Source: Stentor coeruleus
Taxonomy: Eukaryota > Ciliophora > Heterotrichea > Heterotrichida > Stentoridae
Length of the DNA stretch: 64,000 nt
NCBI GenBank assembly: GCA_001970955.1
Contig: MPUH01000092.1
Coordinates: 1-64,000, forward strand
Direction of reading: 5' to 3'
The translations under genes were made by a program, and so were the position numbers. The notes below the pieces were generated by a model. That model had not been told where the DNA came from and searched no databases. It worked only from the letters and a program-made list of their open reading frames with translations. This document shows, piece after piece, positions 30,403-39,475 of this stretch (position 1 is the stretch's first letter; every line of letters begins with the position of its first letter).

Positions 30403-31851
30403 TTAAACTCTATTTCCAGCTTTCATCATTATCTGCTCAAACTCATTAAAGTCCATCTCCCCATCCCCATTAGTATCCGCAGCTTCAATCATATCCTTAA
30501 TCAGCTTTTTATCTATCCCTGAACTTTTTAGCGCATTAACCAGCTCTTGTGGGGATATTTTCCCATTCCCATCCTGATCATAAGCATTAAACGCTGCTTT
30601 AAGTCGTTCTCTTGATGCAATTTTCTGCCAATTTGATGCAGCTGTCAAAAATTCTGTATAGTCCACATAACCATTCCCATCAGCATCGCATTCTTGAAAA
30701 ATCTCATCAATGTTAAATCCTACAATCACAGATGCATCTTGGAAACCTTCCAAGAGTTCTTCTTTGCTTAGTTTACCATCACCGTTTTTATCAAGCGAAT
30801 GGAAGATGTTTCTTAAGTCATTGACTTCTTCGCTTACAATTAGTTGGCTTACTATATAACTCATTGTGATCTTTTTTAAGTTACATTCAGCTTGGAAATT
30901 CTGCATGTTTTCTAACGTTTTCTTGGCTATCGGCATGTCTGAAACTCTTGATTTCTTGTTTTGGATCCAGGGGTCTAAGTAAATTTCATGGATTGTAGGC
31001 CTTTTAGTCGGGTCTTTTATAAGCATATGTCTTATAAGACTTTTGGCTTCTTTTGACACACATTTCCAGCATTCTGATTTAAATGACACTTTATTGTTTT
31101 TGATTTTGCCGAAAATTTCATCGTTCGTTTCGCCTACAAAAGGTGGAATTCCGCAGAGCATTGCATAAAGCATAATTCCCAAACTCCACACATCACATTT
31201 TTCATCATAATTCTTGTCAATGACCTCAGGAGCTACATAATAGCTAGTGCCAATGAATTTCTGCATCCTTTCATTGGGTTTAAAATATTTAGAAGTCCCA
31301 AAATCTATGAGCTTAAGTCTTGTTTCATCTTTATCACTTTCAAACAGGACATTTTCTGGCTTAAGATCTCTATGGACAAGTTTGGCTTCATGGCAGTATT
31401 TTATTGCAGAAACGATATCAAACATATACTGTGAAGCAAGACTTTCTGAAAAATGATTACTTTTCTTGATTTTTTCATAGAGTTCTCCTCCTGTGCAGTG
31501 CTCCATGACAATATTTAAGCATTTTGAATCATTTATAACTTCAAATATTCTCACAATGTTTGGATGATCCAATTCTTTAAGGACATTTACTTCTATCATG
31601 AGCTGATCTATATCAATAGTTTGGCTTAAAGGAATTGATTTCATTGCTCTCTCTGTTTTCGAGTGGATGTGTTTGACTAGAAAGACTTGGCCATATGAAC
31701 CGTCGCCGATTTTTTTCAGGATCTCGTAGTGGTCTGAAACTTTGCATTTCCTCTGCTTGATAAAAACTTTTTTACTTACACTGAGCTTCTTTTTATCTGA
31801 GAATCTTGTTAATTCTTCCTCTTTCTGACCTTTCAGTTTAAAGCAACCCAT
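30403..31851 (-). CDS. Calcium-dependent protein kinase (CDPK)
   Basis: 482 residues from the internal ATG giving MGCFKLKG, a myristoylation/palmitoylation signal typical of CDPKs; the open frame extends 11 codons further upstream. Kinase domain about 42-300: GDGSYGQVFLV glycine loop, AMKSI lysine, HRDLKPENV catalytic loop, DFGTSKYF, GTSYYVAPEV. The junction helix is followed by four EF-hands with complete loops (DKNGDGKLSKEE, DADGNGYVDYTE, DQDGNGKISPQE, DTNGDGEMDFNE). This is the complete canonical architecture: Ca2+ binding to the EF-hands releases the kinase. CDPKs are shared by ciliates, apicomplexans and plants, and control motility and secretion. Confidence 0.95.
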   Translation of the reverse strand: MGCFKLKGQKEEELTRFSDKKKLSVSKKVFIKQRKCKVSDHYEILKKIGDGSYGQVFLVKHIHSKTERAMKSIPLSQTIDIDQLMIEVNVLKELDHPNIVRIFEVINDSKCLNIVMEHCTGGELYEKIKKSNHFSESLASQYMFDIVSAIKYCHEAKLVHRDLKPENVLFESDKDETRLKLIDFGTSKYFKPNERMQKFIGTSYYVAPEVIDKNYDEKCDVWSLGIMLYAMLCGIPPFVGETNDEIFGKIKNNKVSFKSECWKCVSKEAKSLIRHMLIKDPTKRPTIHEIYLDPWIQNKKSRVSDMPIAKKTLENMQNFQAECNLKKITMSYIVSQLIVSEEVNDLRNIFHSLDKNGDGKLSKEELLEGFQDASVIVGFNIDEIFQECDADGNGYVDYTEFLTAASNWQKIASRERLKAAFNAYDQDGNGKISPQELVNALKSSGIDKKLIKDMIEAADTNGDGEMDFNEFEQIMMKAGNRV

Positions 31852-32588
31852 TATTATAAGCATTTTTGCCCGATCAATACCCATCCATATTTGAATATTG
31901 ATGAAAGAAATAATTAGATCATAATTATTTGTATAACCTATGAAGAAATTTTACAATAAGAAAAATGATTAAAATCAAACAAGCAATTGAAGCTAATATA
32001 AGAATAACTAGATTGATAAAAAATCTAATAAAATAGCTAATTTGTCTTAATGAAAATACAAATAATAAAAATTTTCTTATTTAGAAGAAATAGTGCTTAA
32101 ATAATAAACGAAATTCATGGAAAATTAACTTATTAAGGAAAACTATTATAAATGTTAAGAATTAAACTTAATTCCTGAGTTTTTCAAATTAAATTTATGT
32201 ATTAGATTATATTAAGAATTCTTATGTTGAGTAAGAAATAAAGTTTCAATATCAATAATGAATTATAATAATTTTAGTGTGATAAGGAGTCATTTTTAGG
32301 CTTTTATTAATTTAGAATTTGCAATTTTCTTACTGATTCACCTTTGAAATAAGTAAAGCAAGCTGAAATTTTCTTAAAAGACTACCGAAATGGAATCTTA
32401 ATATCTAAAAATGTATATTCTCTATCTATATTCTCTTTTAAACAACTATCTTAGAAAATTCGTTTAATCTAATCATAAAATTTATAATCGCATATACATA
32501 ATTAATATATACATAAAATCATAAATCTTTTTATCCCAGATGATTTTATTAATAAAAACATTAAGTTTATTATAAACCTAATCCTATA
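31852..32588. other. Intergenic, nothing recognised
   Basis: About 740 bp, AT-rich, upstream of the CDPK and downstream of the RING gene (both minus strand). No repeat or further gene seen. Confidence 0.6.
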
Positions 32589-33749
32589 TTACTTAACCAT
32601 ACTAACTTGTCTTGAATAAATCAAAGCTTTCTTGCACATAGGGCAATTTACATGATCCTTAGTCCAAGTATCAATACAATGAGCATGAAAAATATGAAAG
32701 CATCCAAGAACTCTAATATTATCATTATCTAACATATCTTGTAAGCAAATACAGCATGGCACAGAACTTTTTTTATTTCTAGACTTAGATTTAATCTTAG
32801 GGAACATCCCATTCATATCATTAATAGTAATTGTCCTTGTTTCATCTTCTAGTTTTATATACTTTTTAAAGCAATGTTTAAATATAACAGTAGCAAATGT
32901 TAGAGCTGAAATTACAAATATCACTGAAAAAGTGCCTATTATCGCGATATTTATAAAAAACTGATTTTTATTTTTTTGTGCTTTGATTCCGATTGAATAT
33001 TCGCATTGGGATTTAGAGAAACAAAGAAGGCCTACTAAAAGATAATTACTTGAAAAATAAAGAGGTTTTAAATAAGTCTTAGTGCCTAAGATTGTAGAAG
33101 AACTTGTTTGGTGAATCATAGAAGGAAGGCTACTGATGAATCTTGAAGGTTTTTGGAAAATGTGCATACTTGAGTCTTGGCTTAATGATATTTGCAAAGA
33201 TAGGTCAGGATTTGAAAACTCTAGAGATACATAATAAAACTTCCAATGATAAGGTTTGAGAGAGGTAGCAAATCCATTATCAAGGGTTAATTTTGATAGT
33301 TCCAACCCGCAGTCCAAACCAGCAAATCCGATTCTGCATCTGCAAAAGATTTCATCGCAGTTTCCTTGATTTGAACAGTGATTTAAGCATAAAGGAGGCT
33401 CAAGATGCTCAACTTGAAGTTTTATATCAGTTTTGCTTATATTTGTTGAGTTTGAAATAAAAGCTGAAATGAATAGCGTGGCATTTCTAAAGTTTTCTGG
33501 TCGGATAATCAAATCAGAATGTCCTGAAGCCCAATTTTCAACATCACAAATATCACATGAGATTATCCATCGCTCCTCTGTTACCGAGTACTCAAATATA
33601 GGATAATTACTATATTTCCCAATTAAAAATATTTCTTTCAAGTTTGCATGTATTATTAGGAATTTATTGTTCTTGTCTAGCTTCACAGTATCAATATCAA
33701 TTTTTGTATATGCTTGAGATATCACCAAAATCAAGGAGAAAATAATCAT
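32589..33749 (-). CDS. EGF-like / RING-H2 transmembrane protein (putative E3 ligase)
   Basis: 386 residues. A signal peptide (MIIFSLILVISQA) leads to an extracytoplasmic region with an EGF-like motif CLNHCSNQGNCDEIFCRC followed by GFAGLDC (about 118-144). A single membrane helix (NIAIIGTFSVIFVISALTFA) at about 273-298 precedes a C-terminal RING-H2: CCICLQDM, CFHIFHAHCIDTW, CPMCKKA, giving C-x2-C...C-x-H-x2-H-x2-C...C-x2-C. The layout matches the PA-TM-RING/RNF13-type membrane ubiquitin ligases, with EGF in place of the protease-associated domain. Likely on endosomes or plasma membrane, ubiquitinating membrane cargo (inference). Confidence 0.88.
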   Translation of the reverse strand: MIIFSLILVISQAYTKIDIDTVKLDKNNKFLIIHANLKEIFLIGKYSNYPIFEYSVTEERWIISCDICDVENWASGHSDLIIRPENFRNATLFISAFISNSTNISKTDIKLQVEHLEPPLCLNHCSNQGNCDEIFCRCRIGFAGLDCGLELSKLTLDNGFATSLKPYHWKFYYVSLEFSNPDLSLQISLSQDSSMHIFQKPSRFISSLPSMIHQTSSSTILGTKTYLKPLYFSSNYLLVGLLCFSKSQCEYSIGIKAQKNKNQFFINIAIIGTFSVIFVISALTFATVIFKHCFKKYIKLEDETRTITINDMNGMFPKIKSKSRNKKSSVPCCICLQDMLDNDNIRVLGCFHIFHAHCIDTWTKDHVNCPMCKKALIYSRQVSMVK

Positions 33750-34955
33750 TAATTATATTATGTGACTTATATTTAAGTTATTGTAATTGCTCTTGAGCTT
33801 TAGTATTGATTGTAATGGATATTTGAGACAATAGATTTTAATATCAAGAGAAGTGTAATTTAAATCAGATATAATGTTTTGAAATAATATCCGAGTAGCT
33901 TTAAATATAATATTCTAGACTGTTCTTATAAATGCACATAATTAAAATAATTAATAATCAAAGGAGGAAACTATATATACTTAGTCTATATTTTTGTAAT
34001 AAAATATATTCCATTAGTAATAGATCATAATAAGTTTGATTTTATATGGCCTCTGGAAGCTAATCTTAAGCCTATAGACGAAAAATCATAATAGATTATA
34101 AAATAAAGAAATCTATAAATCAATTTCCCTGATTTCCAAATATTATTTAGATGCTTGAATATAATTTATAAATTTTCATTCAAAGTACTACAACACTCAA
34201 AAAATTACAAAAATATCCAAATTTATTGTTATGATATTAAAGTGCTAAAGCTTTAAAAATCTAAAATATTTAATTTGCTTGTTGATTTTTTTTAAAGCTT
34301 ATAACTACAAACAATAATTTTGCGGGTATATTAAAACAAAAACTTTATAAGTATATACTATCTATTCTGTATTTAAGTAGTAAGCTATATTTTAAATAAT
34401 AATACAAAGCTTAGAGTAGTAAATTAAAAATTAATTTGCATTTATATACAAAGTATACTATATATCTAGATTAACATTTCATAATAATAAGTAATGACTC
34501 TTGTAAGTGTTTATAACTACTTAAAAATATCTATAATTAATTATTTTTATATTTCCAAGATATTTTCCAAAGCAATTTCATCATTAATTCCACTTTGATC
34601 ATATACACATGATCACAGCACATACTCTCATGCTAAATTATCCCAAATCTCTCTAATAATTCTAACAAACAATAATTTTATCTCTACATTTCATAACAAT
34701 ATACCATATATTCCTTTCAAAACAATCTTACCTGATTCTCATAGCACAAAACTCATCATTTTCACATCCAGCATAAAAAAACCTTTAAAATCATTAAAAA
34801 ATCAATCCAAACGTAAATCATATCATATTACAAAAAAACAAAAAAACAATAAAGCATCTCAAATACCAAAAACCCTTATATTCCCTTCTTTTATTCTCAA
34901 AAATTTCTAAATATCAAACAATGTCTATATTTTTTTATCTATGCCACTTAAATAA
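33750..34955. other. Intergenic, divergent promoters
   Basis: About 1.2 kb between divergent genes. Very AT-rich with simple A/T stretches; no gene, RNA or clear motif seen. Confidence 0.6.
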
Positions 34956-37900
34956 ATGGATATCAAATGCATCTCAGAAGATTGTTCTCTCATAGGGATA
35001 TATTCTTGTTGTGATGAGCCAAGTTTATGCTTAACTCATTTGCATATTCATGATTCTCTCAATCTAGATCACAAAAAATCCCTATCTTTCATTGCAAATC
35101 ATGATAAACGTAAACTTTTAGCAAATGCTTTCAAAGAGAAAATTGGGATAATAAAAACCCGTAAAGAGACCATTATCAGTCATTTTATGAGTTTCTCAGA
35201 AGAAATAAAAGCTAAAATACAAGATTTCTTAGAAGACAATATGAAAATTGAAGCTGATTACATTCAAAGCTTAGATTTGCTTGTGTCTGATGAAACTGAA
35301 TGGGATAAGAATACTGAAAAGTTTTTAAGCAGTCAGATTGAAGATGGTCAAGTCTTTTATACATTTGTTTCTGAGGATGTAAACTTTAAAGATTTTATAG
35401 ACAATATGCAGATAGAAATAAAATGTGGTCATTCTGAAGAACAGGTTTCTTTGATTAACAAACTGAAACAAGAATTGGAAGAAAAAGATATGAAAATAGC
35501 TCAGATTAGTGATATTAAAAACAGATTGGAAGAGGATTTAAGTAAAAAGGTTGATTTTGATGATACTAAATGTGAAGAACAGGATATGCTGATTGATAAA
35601 TTGAAACAGGAGTTGGATGAGAAGAATAAAAAAATAGATGAAGTTGTTGAGATTAACATTAAATTGGAGGAAGAATTAGGTTTAAAATCTAAAGAATTAG
35701 AACATTTGGATGAAGAAAAAAGCTTAGAAATCACTAAATTGCAAAAGAAAATTAAGAAAAAGTCTAAAAAATTAAAAGACGAATCAAATAAAAATTTGGA
35801 TTTTGAAGAACAACACAAAATAATTTCTAATCTTCAAAAGGAATTACAAGAAAAATCTGAAAAAATAGCTGAAATCACTGAGGAAAATATGAATTTCAAG
35901 GCAGAATTAGAGATGAAATCAAAGGAAATAAATTTATTATTCGAAGAAAATTGCCTAAAAATTTCTGAACTGAATAAAGAATTAGAAAAAAAGTTACAAA
36001 AAATAGATGAAGTAAACGAAATCAATTCAAAAAATGAAGAAAATCTAAAAAACTCAGACTTACTAATCAATAAATTACAAAAAGAACTACAAGAAAATTC
36101 TCAAAAAATCACAGAACTAGTTAAAGAAGGTCAAAACAATATCAATAACCTCGAAAATCTTTTAAATAATAAAGACTATGAATTATCAAAAGTTGACGAG
36201 CATATTGAAGAACTAAAAACCTATCATTCTGAAAACCTTAGAATAAAAGATGAAGAAATCAAAGAAATCAAAGAAATTATTTGCGAATTAGAAAGAAAAG
36301 CTCGTGAAGCAGAAGAAAAAGCTTGTGAAGTAGAAGAAAAATTTTTAAATGCTTTAAGTGAAATTAAAATATTGGATTTGAAATTACAAAAAACAGAAGA
36401 AGAAAAATTTACAGATTCTGGAACTTATGATATTTTAACAGATAAGCTAAAGGAAGCAGAAAAAATAAATATAGAGAAAAATGAAGAAATTATAATTAAA
36501 AATTCTCAAATTGAGCAGCTAGAAGAGAATAGAACAAGACAATCAGAAGTTGTGAAAATTCTTTATGATGAAAATCAAAGGCTGAATGCTGAAATAAAAT
36601 CCTACAACGAAATAATTGAAGGAAAAGACACTGAAATAAATAAATTGGGTTTGAAATTAAAAGAAACAATCAAGCAAATCCAAGACCTAAATGCTGAATT
36701 AGAAAAAATCACCATTCAGGCTGATGAGCAAGCCCAAGAAATCCAATTCAAAACAACTGAGAATCAAGAACTAAATGCTGAATTAGAAAAAATCATTACT
36801 CAGATTCATGAGCAAGCACAAGAAATCCAACTCAAAACAACTGAGAATCAAGAACTAAATACTAAATTAGAAAAAATCATCATTCAGGCTGATGAACAAG
36901 CACAAGAAATCCAACTCAAAACAACTGAGAATCAAAAACTTAATGCTGAATTAGAAAAAATCATCATCCAGGCTGATGAACAAGCACAAGAAATCCAACT
37001 CAAAACAACTGAGAATCAAAAACTTAATGCTGAATTAGAAAAAATCATCATTCAGGCTGATGAACAAGCACAAGAAATCCAACTAAAAACAACTGAGAAT
37101 CAAGAAATATACAAAAAAATCCAAGAAAAAGACTTAAACCTTAATATCCTAACCACTGAGCTTCAATCAAAAAACAATGAAATTCTTGCCCAATCGAAAA
37201 AAATCTCATCTCTTAACTTACAAATACAAAACTCCAATACTGAAAATAAAGATCTTCTAGAAGCCAAAGATAGAGAAATAAAAAATCTGGAGATTCAATT
37301 AAACAAACCCAAACCTTTAGCTGTGGACCAAAAATCTACCTTACAATGCCAATCTGAAGAAATAAAATCTTTATCTGCAAAGCTCAAAAATGCAGAAATG
37401 AAAATAAAATCCCAAGAAAATGAAATTTCTTTATTAAAAGAAGATCTCAAAAACCAACTTAAAGATTATTTTAATGTTAAAAAAGATCCTATAGAAGAGA
37501 ATAAACCACCAATTGTAGCAGCACCAAATTCTATGATAGTTTCATCATTAAATAGAACAAAAAAGCCTAACTATTTGCCTTCACCATCACCTTATTTTAT
37601 GAAAAATAGTAATAATACTAATTACTCTGCTACAGCTAATAGTTCACGCAAACCTCCTGCTATTCCCACATCAAATATAAACCAAATACCCCCAATTTCG
37701 AAAGATAATAAAACTGAACTTAACCCAAATTCCAATCTTCCACCACCTATTATTGCCCCAATTAATATTCCTCCACCACCATCTTTATTAACCTCATCTA
37801 ATAACCCTCCACCAAATATAATTGTCTCACCCAACATTCCCCCACCACCTTTATTAGCCTCATCTAATAATCCTCCAGCATCTTTATTTATCCCATCTAA

Positions 37901-38918
37901 TGATCCTCCACCATCTTTACTTACTCTATCTAATAACCCTCCACCATCTTTACTTATTCCATCTAATAACCCTCCACCATCTTTACTTATTCCATCTAAT
38001 AACCCTCCACCATCTTTACTTATCTCAACAAATAACCCACCACCTCAACTATCTTCATTTAGTAACTTAAATAGATCTATACCACAAACATTTGTAAAAA
38101 AACAATCAACTCCAGATAATACAAAAAACATAAAAAATACTGATTTAGAAATGAGTTCTGGACTAGAACAAAAAATTAAAGAAATCACTGCTGAGAAATT
38201 GCAACTTATTAAGAAAATTGAGGATTTATCTAAAGAATACGAAGATAGAGTTCAAAGACTAATTGAAGAACAAGAAGGATATAAACAAATCATACAAGAA
38301 GAAAAAAATAGAAATAAAGAACTTATAGAAAACCAAGAAATGATTGGAAGGGAAGAAGAAAAGCAAAGATTATATTTAGAACTTGAGTCTGTAAAACATG
38401 ATAAGGAACTCATAGAAAATTTCCTAGTTTGGAATATTAAAAAAACTTTTGATTGGCGAGAAGACTTAATAGAAGAATTTAGATTTATTGAGTGTGAAAT
38501 TAGTGGGGTTATGGATAGAGGTGATCAATATTATGCAGAAATTGTGGTTGATAGACTTCATTTTTATGGAAATCAAGAAGGGATTAATGTTTATAATGAA
38601 AATTCTGAATTTGTTCAAAACTTAGCACATGAACGTTCTGGTGTTTTTAAAGGCTTTTGTGCCTCAAAAAACATGAAGATTTTTTGCATTTTATATGAAA
38701 ATGATATGGTTTTGTACAGAATAAAAGATTTGACCACAACACCTTTAACTATAGTAGAGTTAAATGGGATTTATACTGTTTCTTTGACTTTTAATGGGAA
38801 GTTTTGTTTAGCGAGTGGCTCTGAAGAATTGATACTCTTGTTTGTTGGGGAAAAGGTTGCGGATATAGTTCGCTTGAATCTCATTGATTATGGTAAAGTT
38901 TTACAAGTTTTTGAATGA
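34956..38918 (+). CDS. B-box-like / coiled-coil / Pro-repeat protein
   Basis: 1320 residues, start preceded by CTTAAATAA, stop TGA. The N terminus has a zinc-binding B-box-like pattern (C5, C10, C18, C19, C25, H28, H30, H32, H39: CISEDC, YSCCDEPSLCLTH). Residues about 60-850 are almost unbroken coiled coil, including five 28-residue repeats. A proline-rich, FH1-like stretch (about 870-1070) contains repeats of PPPSLLIPSNN. A second coiled coil (1075-1165) and a beta-rich C-terminal domain (about 1165-1320, with NGKFCLASGSEELILLF) resembling part of a WD-type propeller complete it. It has the same order of parts as the convergent gene at 39476-42373. The name-bearing TRIM-like order (B-box, coil, C-terminal domain) lacks a RING. 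Scaffold function is likely; partners unknown. Confidence 0.8.
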   Translation: MDIKCISEDCSLIGIYSCCDEPSLCLTHLHIHDSLNLDHKKSLSFIANHDKRKLLANAFKEKIGIIKTRKETIISHFMSFSEEIKAKIQDFLEDNMKIEADYIQSLDLLVSDETEWDKNTEKFLSSQIEDGQVFYTFVSEDVNFKDFIDNMQIEIKCGHSEEQVSLINKLKQELEEKDMKIAQISDIKNRLEEDLSKKVDFDDTKCEEQDMLIDKLKQELDEKNKKIDEVVEINIKLEEELGLKSKELEHLDEEKSLEITKLQKKIKKKSKKLKDESNKNLDFEEQHKIISNLQKELQEKSEKIAEITEENMNFKAELEMKSKEINLLFEENCLKISELNKELEKKLQKIDEVNEINSKNEENLKNSDLLINKLQKELQENSQKITELVKEGQNNINNLENLLNNKDYELSKVDEHIEELKTYHSENLRIKDEEIKEIKEIICELERKAREAEEKACEVEEKFLNALSEIKILDLKLQKTEEEKFTDSGTYDILTDKLKEAEKINIEKNEEIIIKNSQIEQLEENRTRQSEVVKILYDENQRLNAEIKSYNEIIEGKDTEINKLGLKLKETIKQIQDLNAELEKITIQADEQAQEIQFKTTENQELNAELEKIITQIHEQAQEIQLKTTENQELNTKLEKIIIQADEQAQEIQLKTTENQKLNAELEKIIIQADEQAQEIQLKTTENQKLNAELEKIIIQADEQAQEIQLKTTENQEIYKKIQEKDLNLNILTTELQSKNNEILAQSKKISSLNLQIQNSNTENKDLLEAKDREIKNLEIQLNKPKPLAVDQKSTLQCQSEEIKSLSAKLKNAEMKIKSQENEISLLKEDLKNQLKDYFNVKKDPIEENKPPIVAAPNSMIVSSLNRTKKPNYLPSPSPYFMKNSNNTNYSATANSSRKPPAIPTSNINQIPPISKDNKTELNPNSNLPPPIIAPINIPPPPSLLTSSNNPPPNIIVSPNIPPPPLLASSNNPPASLFIPSNDPPPSLLTLSNNPPPSLLIPSNNPPPSLLIPSNNPPPSLLISTNNPPPQLSSFSNLNRSIPQTFVKKQSTPDNTKNIKNTDLEMSSGLEQKIKEITAEKLQLIKKIEDLSKEYEDRVQRLIEEQEGYKQIIQEEKNRNKELIENQEMIGREEEKQRLYLELESVKHDKELIENFLVWNIKKTFDWREDLIEEFRFIECEISGVMDRGDQYYAEIVVDRLHFYGNQEGINVYNENSEFVQNLAHERSGVFKGFCASKNMKIFCILYENDMVLYRIKDLTTTPLTIVELNGIYTVSLTFNGKFCLASGSEELILLFVGEKVADIVRLNLIDYGKVLQVFE
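36687..37106 (+). repeat. Coding tandem repeat, 84-bp unit x 5
   Basis: Five in-frame copies begin at 36687, 36771, 36855, 36939 and 37023. They encode 28-residue units close to LNAELEKIIIQADEQAQEIQ followed by LKTTENQE; 28 residues is four heptads, so unit number can change without disturbing the coiled-coil register. Copies 3-5 are nearly identical at DNA level, implying recent expansion. Confidence 0.88.
37775..38045 (+). repeat. Coding Pro-rich repeat, 33-bp unit
   Basis: Units of 33 nt encoding NNPPPSLLIPS and variants, about eight copies, the last four nearly identical. Profilin- or SH3/WW-binding is possible for such polyproline tracts. Confidence 0.8.
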
Positions 38919-39475
38919 AATTGATGAATTAGTTGGGTAATTAACTAAAAAGTTTTTCTAATTTATGTTAATATGAGTTATTAGAGATTTTATATGTTGA
39001 TGATATGTTAAAACTTGGATGATTTTTTGTGGTTAAGTTGTATTGTAACTATGGAAATTTATATTTGTATAATTTATGATATACCTATACTTGATGACTA
39101 AGAAGCCTATTTTACTAAAATTCTTATCTAAATAAGCATTTGTTAATTAGTTTTTCGAAAAGACTGTGAAAGTTAAGAGGAATTATTAGCAGAAGCGCTT
39201 TTTATGAGGGATATTTTTTTTTATGTATAAAATAGTATAGGTTATGTAGTGGATCTATTCAGCATAGGGAGCAGATAAATAAGGCTGGGTGTTAGCATGC
39301 TTGATATATATCTCCATTATTAAGAATTTATTAATAAATAAGAAAANTTAGTTTCTTCATTCGCATATTTTTTAAGTTCGTTTTCTATAAAATAGTAAGT
39401 TATAATTAATATTTAACACTTTCTAGAGTACTATTGCAGAAAATATATTTAATTCATATGCTAGAATATTTAATA
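38919..39475. other. Intergenic between convergent genes, with N at 39347
   Basis: About 560 bp, AT-rich. A single N lies at 39347; unlike the other Ns I see no obvious flanking duplication. No gene seen. Confidence 0.55.

Noticed and set aside
36687-37106. Possible CRISPR-like array from regular 84-bp spacing
   Set aside because: Units are continuous, in-frame coding repeats with no spacers.
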